Positions 8,600 to 17,285 are shown, counted from the first letter of the stretch. The stretch is 64,000 nucleotides of DNA from Sterolibacterium sp. (GCA_028713555.1 JAQTOA010000007.1:1-64000); one strand, 5' to 3'. Numbers and translations are program-made. The notes: a model not told the origin generated them from the sequence alone.

Positions 8600-10379
8600 G
8601 TTTTGCTCCAGTCAATGCGACCAAGTCAGCGAACTCGCTTTCCATGCGGAGTGAAAGATCGGCAAATGCCTGAACATCGTCCTCGGCGATATCCTCGCCC
8701 ATGCGTTCGAGCCGCCTGACAATCTGCATGGCGGTGATCGCTTCGCAGGAGACCCCTTTGGCCAGCGCGACCTCCGCCGCTGCGATGAAGCGCGTGATGC
8801 TGCGCATTATCCTGGCCTGGCGTTGCGGCCCGCAGTAGCGATCGGTTTCGGAAAATGCCGACTGGCGCAGAAAGCCTTCGTTGACCAGTTCGGCGCAGAA
8901 CAGGATCAACTGCTGGCGCGCGGGCAGCGCGTCCTTGCCGATGATGCGCGCCATGCGCTCAAGGCGCGCCTGTTCGTCGAGCAGGGTGAGGAAGCGGCGC
9001 CTCAGTTCGGACCATTCGTTGGTCGGGGCATCTCCGTCCGGCACCAGATCGGCATAGATTTTTCCCCACCATCCTCCCAGGTCGAGCGAGTCCTCGGAGT
9101 AGGATTGCAGCGGGTTGATCGCGGGATAAAAACGCGATTGCGCACGCTTGACATCCAATGCCCAGAAACTGCGCACCTGGCGCTTGGTATGGCTGGTGAC
9201 CGGCTCGGAGAAATCTCCCGAAGGCGGGCTGATCGATGCCAGCACTGTCACCGAGCCTGTGCTTCCTGCCAGGGTCTTTGCTTTGGCGGCGCGTTCGTAG
9301 AACTCAGCGATGCGGCTCGACAGGTAAGGCGGATAGCCGCCTTCGCTGGGCAATTCACCGAAGCGCACCGATACTTCGCGCAAGGCTTCGGCCCAGCGGC
9401 TGGTCGAATCGGCCAGCAGTGCGACGTGCAAACCCTGATCGCGGAAGTACTCGGCCACCGTGACGGCACTGTAGATGCTTGCCTCGCGCGCCGCCACTGG
9501 CATGTTGGAGGTGTTGGCGATGATGACCGTACGCTCCATTAAGGGGTGCCCGGTACGTGGGTCAGCCAGACGTGGAAATTCGTCGAGGACTCCAGCCATT
9601 TCATTGCCGCGCTCGCCGCAACCGACATACACGATTACGTCGGCGCTGCAGGATTTCGCCAGCACTTCCAGCAGCATGGTCTTGCCGGTGCCGAAGCCGC
9701 CGGGAATCGCCGCCTTGCCGCCGAGCGCCACCGGGAACAGGCTGTCGAGGACACGCTGACCGGTGATCAGCGGCTCGTCGGATGGCAGCCATTGGGCAAC
9801 CGGGCGCGGCTCGCGCACAGGCCAGAAATGGCTCATGGCGATGTCGCGATGGGTGCCGTCAGCAGCGCGCAAAGTGCATACCGGCAGATCGTCCGCATAG
9901 CGGCCTGCCGCCTGGATGGTCGCCACTTCGCCCGCGGCGTCGGGGGGGATCAGACATACCTGCCTGATCCCCGATTGATTCACTGCCTCGCCGAACACTG
10001 CGCCGCCAAGGATAGATTCCCCCGGGCGCAGACGCGGCGTGAAATCGAACTCAAGCGGGACTTCGGCTCTCACGCCGGGTTCGACATGGTGTGTCGAAGC
10101 GCCGGCCAGCGGCCGCAGCAGCCCGTCGAAGATGCGGCCAAGCAGCGCGGGGCCGAGCGTGATACCGAGCAGGCTGCCGGTGCCGGTGACTTCCACGCCC
10201 GGATGCAGCCCCGTCGTATCCTCGTAGACCTGGGCAACAATTTCGTCGCCTTGCATGCGGATCACCTCGCCGAGCAGGCCACGCTCGCCGACGCGAACCG
10301 CCTCGCGCAGGCGAAACGGCCCTTGCGCGCGTGCCCGCAGCACGGGCCCGCTGATCCAGGAGATGCGGGCGATGCTCAT
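8589..10379 (-). CDS. atpA: V/A-type ATPase catalytic subunit A
   Basis: This 596-residue protein is the catalytic subunit. Its P-loop reads GGFGTGKT (227-234), the YVGCGERGNEM motif carries the catalytic Glu, and LLADSTSRWAEALREVS follows. The extra non-homologous region between barrel and P-loop, characteristic of A subunits, is present (about 110-190). It hydrolyses or makes ATP in the cytosolic head of the rotary motor. The ATG overlaps the subunit E stop (ATGA). The length fits the family. The sequence is clearly V/A-type, not F-type alpha or beta. Confidence 0.93.
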   Translation of the reverse strand: MSIARISWISGPVLRARAQGPFRLREAVRVGERGLLGEVIRMQGDEIVAQVYEDTTGLHPGVEVTGTGSLLGITLGPALLGRIFDGLLRPLAGASTHHVEPGVRAEVPLEFDFTPRLRPGESILGGAVFGEAVNQSGIRQVCLIPPDAAGEVATIQAAGRYADDLPVCTLRAADGTHRDIAMSHFWPVREPRPVAQWLPSDEPLITGQRVLDSLFPVALGGKAAIPGGFGTGKTMLLEVLAKSCSADVIVYVGCGERGNEMAGVLDEFPRLADPRTGHPLMERTVIIANTSNMPVAAREASIYSAVTVAEYFRDQGLHVALLADSTSRWAEALREVSVRFGELPSEGGYPPYLSSRIAEFYERAAKAKTLAGSTGSVTVLASISPPSGDFSEPVTSHTKRQVRSFWALDVKRAQSRFYPAINPLQSYSEDSLDLGGWWGKIYADLVPDGDAPTNEWSELRRRFLTLLDEQARLERMARIIGKDALPARQQLILFCAELVNEGFLRQSAFSETDRYCGPQRQARIMRSITRFIAAAEVALAKGVSCEAITAMQIVRRLERMGEDIAEDDVQAFADLSLRMESEFADLVALTGAKREA

Positions 10380-10984
10380 AGCTCCCGCGCCAAGTAATAC
10401 AGCAGACGCCCCTCGATCTGCGCGCGATCGGCGAGCAGTCCATCCAGCGACGCATCTAGCAGGTTCAAACCGCAGACGACGCGGATTCCTGCGGACAACC
10501 CCGGTTCCGTCTCGAAGCGCGCATCATCGATGCCGTGCGCCTGCAACCACTGGCTTGCCTGTTCGCACGCCAAAACAGGCCAATGTTCCGGATGCCGGAT
10601 CACCCATCCTTTGGCGGGAAAGGCCAGCAGCGCGATTGAAAGATGATGCTCTACCCAGGCAGCATGTCCTGCTGGCGTCTCCCAGCGCTCGCGCAGCGCT
10701 TGCCCCAGCCTGGGCCAGGCTTGCTTGAGGACGGCGACAAGGCGTCCTTGCTCGCGCATCCGGCGCATGGTAATCAGCTTTGCCTCGGCCACGGCAATTT
10801 CGGCCGCCAGCCGCTCATGCTCGGGAGCAAGCATGGCACGCAGATCACTCCTCGCTGCGGCATGCGCTGCCTTGAGGATGGCACGCGACTCCGCAGACGC
10901 CTGGGCAAGCAGCGCTTGGCAGTGTTCAGCGCGGTAGTCCTCGGCGATCTTGAGCAAGTCCAGCGTCTTTTGTTCGAGCTTCAC
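10376..10984 (-). CDS. V/A-type ATPase subunit E (peripheral stalk)
   Basis: This 202-residue protein has a long N-terminal helix (about 1-90, rich in Ala, Glu, Arg) and a C-terminal globular part (ending LEGRLLYYLAREL-like), as in E subunits that form the stator with G/H. The start is GTG at 10982-10984, overlapping the subunit F stop (GTGA). A longer upstream frame would lie inside the F gene and is not used. Primary sequence is poorly conserved in this family, so the assignment rests on length, helix pattern and position between F and A. Confidence 0.7.
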   Translation of the reverse strand: MKLEQKTLDLLKIAEDYRAEHCQALLAQASAESRAILKAAHAAARSDLRAMLAPEHERLAAEIAVAEAKLITMRRMREQGRLVAVLKQAWPRLGQALRERWETPAGHAAWVEHHLSIALLAFPAKGWVIRHPEHWPVLACEQASQWLQAHGIDDARFETEPGLSAGIRVVCGLNLLDASLDGLLADRAQIEGRLLYYLAREL

Positions 10985-11280
10985 GTTTCGAGGCCTAATA
11001 CTCGTCGCACCTTGTTTGCCGGCTCGCTCGCAAGCTGGGTCCCGTCCCAGTCGGGAACCACCATGACCAAAGGGGAGAGCAACGCCAGCGCGGTTTCGAG
11101 CGCCACGGGCGGAATGGCCTTGGCGCAACGCGAGCCGACCAAGACTATGCGCGCCTCTTGAAGCGCTTTTTCGAAACAGCCGGACTCGTCGCCGGGTCTT
11201 GGCACGCGAGCGTCCACGCCAGCGAGCCGGTACCCTGCAGCGCTCAGTTCATCACCGAGAAATATGCTCAACACGGACAC
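10981..11280 (-). CDS. V/A-type ATPase subunit F
   Basis: This 99-residue protein has an alternating beta/alpha pattern. It begins with a GDELSAAGYRLAGV stretch, which matches the GD-xx-GF-LAG signature of subunit F, the small central-stalk regulator that binds D and can limit ATP hydrolysis. The start is GTG at 11278-11280, 6 bp after the K stop. The length is normal. Confidence 0.75.
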   Translation of the reverse strand: MSVLSIFLGDELSAAGYRLAGVDARVPRPGDESGCFEKALQEARIVLVGSRCAKAIPPVALETALALLSPLVMVVPDWDGTQLASEPANKVRRVLGLET

Positions 11281-11286
11281 GGCAAC

Positions 11287-11637
11287 TCACGCCAATCGGT
11301 TCAGAATCAAGACCGAGACAATCAAGCCATAGATCGCGATACCCTCGGCAAGGCCGACGAAGATCAGCAGCCTGCCGAAGAGGTCAGGCTTTTCGGCAAG
11401 AGCGCCGATCGCTGCGCTGCCCAGTCGCGCCACGGCATGGGCGGCTGCGGCCGTCGAAATCCCGGTCGTTGCCGCTGCGCTCGCCATCGCCCAGCGCCAC
11501 ACCTCTGGCGGCAAGGAATTGGCTGCAGCACCTTGTGCTGCGGCTTCCCGCATCCAGATCAGGAGTACTGCGGCAATACTGCCCAGCACTGCGGCGAACA
11601 CAGCCATGGCCATGGAAAACTTAAGTCCTTGGGACAT
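11287..11637 (-). CDS. V/A-type ATPase subunit K (rotor ring proteolipid)
   Basis: This 116-residue membrane protein has an N-terminal hydrophobic segment, then a two-helix hairpin rich in Ala/Gly. The last helix carries the ion-binding Glu in the motif LAEGIAIYG. This is a single-hairpin ring subunit, not the duplicated form of eukaryotes. The residues around the Glu lack the Thr/Gln pair seen in Na+-binding rings (such as LPxTQGLYG), which favours protons as the coupling ion; that is inferred from the motif. The gene start lies inside the end of subunit I (17-bp overlap). Confidence 0.8.
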   Translation of the reverse strand: MSQGLKFSMAMAVFAAVLGSIAAVLLIWMREAAAQGAAANSLPPEVWRWAMASAAATTGISTAAAAHAVARLGSAAIGALAEKPDLFGRLLIFVGLAEGIAIYGLIVSVLILNRLA

Positions 11638-12826
11638 TTCGGATCTCCTCAGGTAACCCCGAAGGGGGAGGCAAGGGACAGAACTCTCGCCCGGTGGTTA
11701 CAAAAAACCGTGTGAAGAACTCAAAAAGGACGAGGCGGGTGGTTTGAATCGAGGCCACCAGCACCTCGATGACAATGATCAGGGCGTTGCCGGCAAGCAG
11801 CAACAAAATATAGCCGACGCTGCTGTCCACATCCTTTACCATGGACACCAAGGCGCTCGACAGCCCGGCGTGCGCCAATGCAAATGCGCCAACGCGGACG
11901 AACGACAAGGTGTTGATCGCGATCTGTGCGAGCTTCTCGAGAAGTTCCCCCATAGCGGCGAACACTGCGCTAATTCGCCGTTCCTGCCACAAACTGCCGA
12001 AGACTTGAATGCCCAAACCCAGGACAACCAGCACTTGGCCAGCCGGGTGCAAAATGGCAAGCAACAGGCCAACGTACAACACCAGGAATCCCGCGTCGCA
12101 GCGCAGCCAGTTCGCCAGCCTTCCCCGCCAATAGGCTTCCAGCCCGGTTAGGGCCAGTCCTAGCGTAAGCAGCGCACCGCCAAAAGCGATCGGCACCAGC
12201 AGCACCGGCAGGGGGTCTTCGAGCGGATCCATCCACAGCGCCGGAACCGCCCCGTGCATGCCGCCCGCTGCACCGAAAACGAAACCGAACGCAGTCGTCG
12301 CAACGCCGCCTGCCACCAATAGGCGCAGCATCGGCCAACGCCACTGCAAGGTCAGGCCAATCGCGATGAGCGCTAGTCCCTGGAGCACGTCGCCAAACAT
12401 GTAGCCGAACAGGATCGGCGCCACGAACACCAGCAGTCCGCTGGGATCGGTGCTGAAGCGACTCGGCATCCCCACCAGGCGTGCGAAGATTTCGAAGGGT
12501 TGGATCCAGCCGGGATTGCGCAGGATCAGCGGGGGTTGTAGTTCTTCCGGCGCTTGGGGGAAATGCACCACGGCACGGGCGCGAGAACGCTCCAGACAAG
12601 TTGCAAGTCCTCCGGTATCGCTGGTCCAGCCGGTGATGCGCGCGTAAATATTGTTGATTGCGCCGTTCGACGGGGTTCCGCCTGGCTGTTCGGCCGCGGC
12701 TACCTGATGGATTGCAATCGGCTCGATTTCCGCGCAGCCGGCACCGGCAAGCGACTCGAGTACCTCGTGGGTGTCGTTGGCCGCCGCGATGATTTCGAAC
12801 CAGGCAGCCGGTTGTGGGCGGATCAT
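11621..12826 (-). CDS. V/A-type ATPase subunit I (a-subunit), unusually short
   Basis: This 401-residue protein holds the membrane half of subunit I, with about seven or eight helices. They include LFGYMFGDVLQGL, the helix with the essential Arg (LSFVRVGAFALAHAGL) and the final IQTTRLVLFEFFTRFF. Usual I subunits have about 600-650 residues, with a cytoplasmic N-terminal domain of about 300. Here only about 125 residues precede the first membrane helix, so the stator-contacting arm is much reduced. The frame is open and there is no sign of a frameshift in the upstream subunit C gene, which ends with an ATGA overlap. A compact natural form is therefore likely. Confidence 0.82.
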   Translation of the reverse strand: MIRPQPAAWFEIIAAANDTHEVLESLAGAGCAEIEPIAIHQVAAAEQPGGTPSNGAINNIYARITGWTSDTGGLATCLERSRARAVVHFPQAPEELQPPLILRNPGWIQPFEIFARLVGMPSRFSTDPSGLLVFVAPILFGYMFGDVLQGLALIAIGLTLQWRWPMLRLLVAGGVATTAFGFVFGAAGGMHGAVPALWMDPLEDPLPVLLVPIAFGGALLTLGLALTGLEAYWRGRLANWLRCDAGFLVLYVGLLLAILHPAGQVLVVLGLGIQVFGSLWQERRISAVFAAMGELLEKLAQIAINTLSFVRVGAFALAHAGLSSALVSMVKDVDSSVGYILLLLAGNALIIVIEVLVASIQTTRLVLFEFFTRFFVTTGREFCPLPPPSGLPEEIRNVPRT

Positions 12827-13581
12827 GATGGAATAATTCCCTTGCGCGCCAGGTCATGCTTCAATAACCCAGCGCGCAGCCGCTCTATGTCGAGTGCGGC
12901 GAATGCGATGTGGATAAATACCGCCACAGGACGCAGCACCGAACACCGGAACAGGCTGCGTAGCTTGCGCAGAAGCTCGGGGTGGCCAATCGCCGCCGGT
13001 TGCTTCATGGCGGCATCGAACAGCTGCACAAGATTCTCGAGTAAAGCCGTATCGCTCCAGCCAGGCCAGCGCTGGCGCCACTCGTCCAGCCATGCCTGGT
13101 AAATTTGTGAGGGGCCAGGGCTGGCAGGCAATACCGGCTGGCCTGTACCTTTAAACGACCTCCCCATGAAGGCGCGGCAGTCTTCACGCAACATGGTTTC
13201 GCGGGTTGTAGAATCGGCTCGGGCATAGACTTGCAGCACTGGATCGTCAAACATCCAGGGCAACGGTGTTGCGCCGCGAGCGAGATAACAAAGCGCCGGC
13301 AAGTCCACCAGTCCACGCGACCACAGCAGTGACGGTTGCCAACTGGCAGGTACCCAAGAGCTAATCTCGGTAACGCTCTCGCGCCAGCGTGCACGCAGGA
13401 CGATCTCTATCTCGTGGCTGTCGGCACGCGGCGCGATTCCCGCTACCCACCTCCGCAACCCGGATGAGCGGGCGATTTCCAGAGCGGCGGCAGGCTCCGG
13501 CACGGTTTCCAGCTTCTGCCAGAACGACTCGTCCGGGCGTTCACCGAATCGAGCCTGCAACCTGGACAGAGCGTAGTCCAT
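12823..13581 (-). CDS. V/A-type ATPase subunit C-like protein (d subunit)
   Basis: This 252-residue, Trp- and Arg-rich helical protein lies directly before subunit I in the operon, the place where subunit C (vATP-synt_AC39 family, the cone linking rotor shaft to K ring) is expected. Recognisable pieces include DYALSRLQARFG near the start and PLPWMFDDPVLQVYA in the middle. The family norm is about 320-350 residues, so this is short, in line with the reduced I subunit. The ATG at 13579-13581 lies 3 bp after the upstream stop. Identification is by weak similarity plus context. Confidence 0.6.
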   Translation of the reverse strand: MDYALSRLQARFGERPDESFWQKLETVPEPAAALEIARSSGLRRWVAGIAPRADSHEIEIVLRARWRESVTEISSWVPASWQPSLLWSRGLVDLPALCYLARGATPLPWMFDDPVLQVYARADSTTRETMLREDCRAFMGRSFKGTGQPVLPASPGPSQIYQAWLDEWRQRWPGWSDTALLENLVQLFDAAMKQPAAIGHPELLRKLRSLFRCSVLRPVAVFIHIAFAALDIERLRAGLLKHDLARKGIIPS

Positions 13582-13584
13582 GAT

Positions 13585-13965
13585 TCAGCTCGACTCTGAA
13601 ATACCGGCAAGTTCCTCGGCGATGCGGACAATGGCGCTGTCGAGTGGTGCGGAGGTAGAACCATCCGTAACCATTTCGCCCTCCAGCGCCACCATTTCGC
13701 TGTTGATCTGTGCTTGCCGCAGTTGCGCTGCGGCTGTCATTCTTTCGTGAAGGCGCTTGATCCTGGCCTCTGTGCGCTTATGCAACTGCTCGGCGCGCAA
13801 AGAACTTTCGGCGACCAGTTCTTGCATCTGATGCTTGTAATGCTCAACCTCAGCGAGCGCAACACGTTCCGCTTCCAGTACCAGGGAAGCGGCGTCTCCG
13901 CTTGGCGCGGGGCACTGGTTCGGTTGTTCAAACGATGGCAGCATGCTCAGAGTATTTGCATCCAC
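13585..13965 (-). CDS. V/A-type ATPase subunit G/H-like coiled-coil protein
   Basis: This 126-residue protein has a strongly helical, charged middle (about 30-95: LEAERVALAEVEHYKHQMQE-type heptads), as in the G/H stator subunits that pair with E. It is the first gene of the ATPase run. The start is a GTG at 13963-13965; an ATG at 13944 would give 119 residues and has no better ribosome-binding site. The function follows from shape and operon position, since G/H sequences diverge greatly. Confidence 0.55.
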   Translation of the reverse strand: MDANTLSMLPSFEQPNQCPAPSGDAASLVLEAERVALAEVEHYKHQMQELVAESSLRAEQLHKRTEARIKRLHERMTAAAQLRQAQINSEMVALEGEMVTDGSTSAPLDSAIVRIAEELAGISESS

Positions 13966-14006
13966 ATCGAGGCTGCGTTCCTGGCGGCACCTCAGCCAAA
14001 GTTAAT

Positions 14007-14026
14007 TCGTACGGGTATCCATACGA
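14007..14026. promoter_or_regulatory. Inverted repeat upstream of the V-ATPase operon (IR1)
   Basis: An inverted repeat TCGTACGG-N4-CCATACGA (one mismatch) lies about 42-61 bp upstream of the first ATPase gene start. The size and half-site length suit a dimeric regulator. The binding protein is unknown. Confidence 0.4.
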
Positions 14027-14033
14027 ATGCAAT

Positions 14034-14051
14034 CTACCCATTAATGAGTAG
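14034..14051. promoter_or_regulatory. Inverted repeat upstream of the V-ATPase operon (IR2)
   Basis: CTACCCATTAATGAGTAG is an 18-bp palindrome with one mismatched pair (16 of 18 bases symmetric), centred on ATTAAT. It lies 7 bp beyond IR1, so the two sites could be bound together. It may serve the ATPase operon, chrBA or both. Confidence 0.45.
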
Positions 14052-14264
14052 GTTGGATATACACAAAATTCAGTATTTTGATGTAATGGAGAATAGGTAG
14101 TCTGAGACCCGCAGGGACGGGGCGATTCTGACCCCATGGCGGCTTTACTTGCTCCTGACGTGTAGCAACCACACGTCGCTTCATTGAGAACACACTCGAG
14201 CATTGATACGGCGGCGACTGGCAAATTCAGCCGAATCAAGTATTGACGAGAATAGCTAAAAATG

Positions 14265-14293
14265 TTGCATATAAACCAACCATGTTATATATT
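14265..14293 (+). promoter_or_regulatory. Candidate promoter of chrBA
   Basis: TTGCAT (14265-14270), a 17-bp spacer and TATATT (14288-14293) lie in an AT-rich stretch 30 bp before the chrB ATG. The -10 matches 5 of 6; the -35 is weak. An alternative -35, TTGACG at 14243-14248, has no well-spaced -10. Confidence 0.3.
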
Positions 14294-14323
14294 TAACAAA
14301 TATTAAAGAGAATACGCCCCAAA

Positions 14324-15235
14324 ATGAAATTCCTGGCACTCTTCATCACACTGTCTACCAAACAATCCGCAGGTCGCATGCGAGTCTGGCGTGCCTTGCG
14401 AGCGCTGGGTTGTGTCACGTTGCGCGATGGAGTCTATGTGCTGCCCGAATCGCCACGGCATGTTGCCGCCTTGATGCAGGTTGCCGACGACGTGAAGAGC
14501 GTACGGGGTACTGCCGATCTGTTTCTTTTGGATGGGCGCGACGACGTCCAGCACGGTCAGCTGGTTGCCCTTTTCGATCGGACGGCGGATTACGCGAATC
14601 TGCTGAAGGCCATCGGGGCGGCGGACGCCGGTGCCGCCAAGGCCCTGCGCACCCTGCGCCGGGAGTTTTCAGTCTTGTCCGCCATCGATTTCTTCCCCGG
14701 TGAAGCCCGGCGTCAGGCTGAGGATGCGCTCGCAGCGCTCGAAGCTTCTGCCACGGGCGAACCCAGTAACGTGTCCGGTCAGATTCGGCGTCTTGCCGGC
14801 GCCGACTTCCAGGGAAAAATCTGGGCAACACGCAAGCATCTATGGGTCGACCGCATGGCATCGGCTTGGCTGATCCTCCGTTTCATTGATCGCAAGGCCA
14901 ACTTCATCTGGCTCGACGACTCAAGGCGCTGCCCCAAGAAGGCGCTGGGCTTCGACTTCGACGGTGCCGCCTTTACCCATGTCGAAGGCTTCGTCACCTT
15001 CGAAGTGCTGGCCTCCAGTTTTGGCCTGAACAGCGACCCGGCCATCGCCCGCATTTCGGCCATCGTGCATTGCCTGGACGTTGGCGGCGTCCCGGTGGCG
15101 GAAGGGGCGGGCATTGAAGCCGTGCTAGCCGGGGCGCGATCCACAGCAAGTAATGACGACAAATTACTCATTGAGGCGAACCGCCTGTTCGATAATCTTT
15201 ACCAGCACTACCGGCAGGAAAGCTCACATGAGTGA
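14324..15235 (+). CDS. chrB: ChrB chromate-resistance regulator
   Basis: This 303-residue protein has both ChrB parts. The N-terminal domain (about 1-130) includes MRVWRALRALGC and LRDGVYVLP. The C-terminal domain (about 160-300) includes KIWATRKHLWVDRMASAWLI and the FDFDGAAFTHVEG region. ChrB proteins sense chromate and control chrA; the C-terminal domain may have its own activity on chromium. The last codons overlap the chrA start (ATGAGTGA), so the pair is coupled. The full length shows the gene is intact. Confidence 0.88.
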   Translation: MKFLALFITLSTKQSAGRMRVWRALRALGCVTLRDGVYVLPESPRHVAALMQVADDVKSVRGTADLFLLDGRDDVQHGQLVALFDRTADYANLLKAIGAADAGAAKALRTLRREFSVLSAIDFFPGEARRQAEDALAALEASATGEPSNVSGQIRRLAGADFQGKIWATRKHLWVDRMASAWLILRFIDRKANFIWLDDSRRCPKKALGFDFDGAAFTHVEGFVTFEVLASSFGLNSDPAIARISAIVHCLDVGGVPVAEGAGIEAVLAGARSTASNDDKLLIEANRLFDNLYQHYRQESSHE

Positions 15236-16568
15236 CGCTGCCATCCCCGCCACGTCGCCCCCGACGCCTTCGCTTAGCGAGGCGTTCAAGTACTGGCTCA
15301 AGCTCGGCTTCATCAGCTTTGGTGGTCCGGCCGGGCAAATCTCGATGATGCACCAGGAGTTGGTCGAGCGTCGGCGCTGGATTTCCGAACACCGCTATCT
15401 CCACGCGCTCAACTACTGCATGTTGCTACCGGGTCCTGAGGCGACCCAACTCGCCATCTACATCAGCTGGCTGATGCACGGCGTCAAGGGCGCTCTGACT
15501 GCCGGCGTGCTGTTTTTTTTGCCCTCCTTTATGTTGTTGTCGCTGCTGGCCGGCATTTATCTTTCGTTCGGCGAGGTACCAGCAGTGCAGGGCATCTTCT
15601 ATGGCATCAAGCCGGCCGTGGTCGCGGTGGTACTGTTTGCAGCCTGGCGCATCGGTTCGCGGGCGATCAAGAACGAGGTCCTGTTCGGCACTGCCGTATT
15701 GGCGTTCGTCGGCATCCTGTTCTTCGACATCGATTTTCCATGGATCGTGTTGGCGGCCTCCATTCTCGGCGCTGTCGGCGGCAAACTGATGCCGGCGAAG
15801 TTCACGAGCGGCGGCCACGGCGCGTCAAACAAGGCTTATGGCCCGGCGATCATCGACGACGATACCCCGCCGCCGGCACATGCCAGATTCTCTTGGAGCA
15901 AGTTCGTCGCCACGACCATCGCCTGTCTACTGGTATGGGTCGTTGCCATGGCTACTATCGCCGGCATGCCGGATCTGTGGAACATGGGCGAATTCTTCAC
16001 CAAGGCCGCCTTCCTCACCCTCGGCGGTGCCTACGCCGTGTTGCCGTACGTCTATCAGAATGCGGTTGAACATTTCGGCTGGATTACCGGTCCGCAGATG
16101 ATGGACGGCTTGGCACTCGGCGAGACGACACCGGGACCGCTGATTATGGTGGTAACCTGGGTTGGCTACCTTGGCGGCGTCAGCAAGTCGGTGTTCGGCA
16201 ACCCCGTTGCGGCGGGAGTGGCCGGCGCCACCGTGGCGACCTTCTTCACCTTCCTGCCCAGTTTCTTCTTCATCCTCGCAGGCGGACCGCTGATCGAGGC
16301 GACGCGCGGCGAACTCAAATTCACTGCGCCGCTAACCGCCATCACCGCTGCCGTGGTCGGTGTGATCCTCAATCTCGCGGTGTTCTTCGCTTGGCACACC
16401 TTCTGGCCGAAGGCGACGGCAACCGCGCCTTTTGGCGGCCCATTCGACGCCATCTCAGTTGCCATTGCCATCGCCTGCTTCATCGCCCTGTGGAAATACA
16501 AGGTCGATATCATGAAAGTGATTGGCGTTTGTGCCGCACTCGGCCTTGCCCTGTCCTTCCTGAAGTAA
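15228..16568 (+). CDS. chrA: ChrA chromate efflux transporter
   Basis: This 446-residue membrane protein is of the long-chain CHR type with two homologous halves. The first has KLGFISFGGPAGQI and LPGPEATQLAIYI; the second has FLTLGGAYAVLPYV and ALGETTPGPLIMV. It exports chromate from the cytoplasm using the proton gradient. The true start is the ATG at 15228, inside the end of chrB; the frame upstream of it has no ribosome-binding site. Length and both signature motifs are normal. Confidence 0.92.
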   Translation: MSDAAIPATSPPTPSLSEAFKYWLKLGFISFGGPAGQISMMHQELVERRRWISEHRYLHALNYCMLLPGPEATQLAIYISWLMHGVKGALTAGVLFFLPSFMLLSLLAGIYLSFGEVPAVQGIFYGIKPAVVAVVLFAAWRIGSRAIKNEVLFGTAVLAFVGILFFDIDFPWIVLAASILGAVGGKLMPAKFTSGGHGASNKAYGPAIIDDDTPPPAHARFSWSKFVATTIACLLVWVVAMATIAGMPDLWNMGEFFTKAAFLTLGGAYAVLPYVYQNAVEHFGWITGPQMMDGLALGETTPGPLIMVVTWVGYLGGVSKSVFGNPVAAGVAGATVATFFTFLPSFFFILAGGPLIEATRGELKFTAPLTAITAAVVGVILNLAVFFAWHTFWPKATATAPFGGPFDAISVAIAIACFIALWKYKVDIMKVIGVCAALGLALSFLK

Positions 16569-16577
16569 CTCCATTTC

Positions 16578-16595
16578 TAATTCATAAGTGAATTA
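16578..16595. repeat. Inverted repeat downstream of chrA
   Basis: TAATTCA-TAAG-TGAATTA is a perfect 7-bp inverted repeat 10 bp after the chrA stop. Low GC makes a stable terminator unlikely, so it may be an operator or chance. The rest of 16596-16736 shows no gene. Confidence 0.3.
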
Positions 16596-16736
16596 ATAAT
16601 CCAAGGCCACGCAACGATAGAGTGGACACGTTGGTGATCGAGTTGCTGGGGCGCTTGGTTTTTCACTGTGCCCAGCTTACAAGTCTGTGGGGGTCATTGT
16701 GGTGGGCTTTGGGTGGAATTGCCGAAAATAAAGAAA

Positions 16737-16767
16737 AAGGGTTTCCGGCGATTGAACGGAAACCCTT
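16737..16767 (-). terminator. Rho-independent terminator after tRNA-Pro
   Basis: A perfect 11-bp stem (AAGGGTTTCCG / CGGAAACCCTT) with a 9-base loop is followed, reading on the minus strand, by TTTTTCTTTATTTT. This is a strong intrinsic terminator 8 bp beyond the 3' end of the tRNA gene. It closes the merR-tRNA end of the block. Confidence 0.85.
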
Positions 16768-16775
16768 GGTGTTAT

Positions 16776-16853
<78 letters not shown>

Positions 16854-16916
16854 CTGGGTCAAATTATACCAGATCGCTTCATGGAGAACTCTCGCCGAGG
16901 CAGGGATTCGCAAGCT

Positions 16917-17285
16917 TCAAACGCGCAGAAATTCTATGATGCTGGCAAGTTCGGCGCGAAGCGGCAGAGCGACTGCGGGCAGTTGTTCATGCGCTTCGTG
17001 TGGCACTGTTTTTCCAGCGGGTTCTTCGAGTCGATGGCGGGCGCCGCTGATCGTAAATCCTTCCTGGTATAGCAGTTCGCGGATACGTCGCACCAGCAGC
17101 ACTTCGTGGTGTTGGTAATAACGACGGTTGCCGCGTCTTTTAACCGGCCTTAACTGAGTAAATTCCTGTTCCCAATAGCGCAGTACGTGCGGCTTGACAG
17201 CACAGAGCTCACTAACCTCGCCAATGGTGAAATAACGCTTGGCCGGAATAGGTGGCAGTACGTCTTTACTGTCTAGCGTTGCCAT
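16917..17285 (-). CDS. MerR-family regulator next to ihfA
   Basis: This 122-residue protein has an N-terminal MerR helix-turn-helix ([20 protein letters not shown], about 19-38; the next wing has [13 protein letters not shown]). A short C-terminal part has no Cys pair or other metal ligand set, so it is not a metal-sensing MerR. Its place just after ihfA, before a tRNA-Pro, is conserved in many beta- and gammaproteobacteria; its role there is not known. The gene start overlaps the end of ihfA by 20 bp, so the two are cotranscribed. Confidence 0.85.
   Translation of the reverse strand: MATLDSKDVLPPIPAKRYFTIGEVSELCAVKPHVLRYWEQEFTQLRPVKRRGNRRYYQHHEVLLVRRIRELLYQEGFTISGARHRLEEPAGKTVPHEAHEQLPAVALPLRAELASIIEFLRV

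Larger units (their letters stand above)
13966..14323. other. Divergent regulatory region between ATPase operon and chrBA
   Basis: This 358-bp non-coding stretch lies between the divergent V-ATPase operon and chrB. It is AT-rich near chrB. It holds the two inverted repeats and the candidate promoter listed separately. I see no RNA gene or ORF worth calling. Confidence 0.5.

Noticed and set aside
11621..13581. Frameshift splitting a full-length subunit I across the subunit C gene
   Set aside because: Subunit C has its own start, stop and ATGA overlap, and its sequence does not resemble the N-terminal domain of subunit I.
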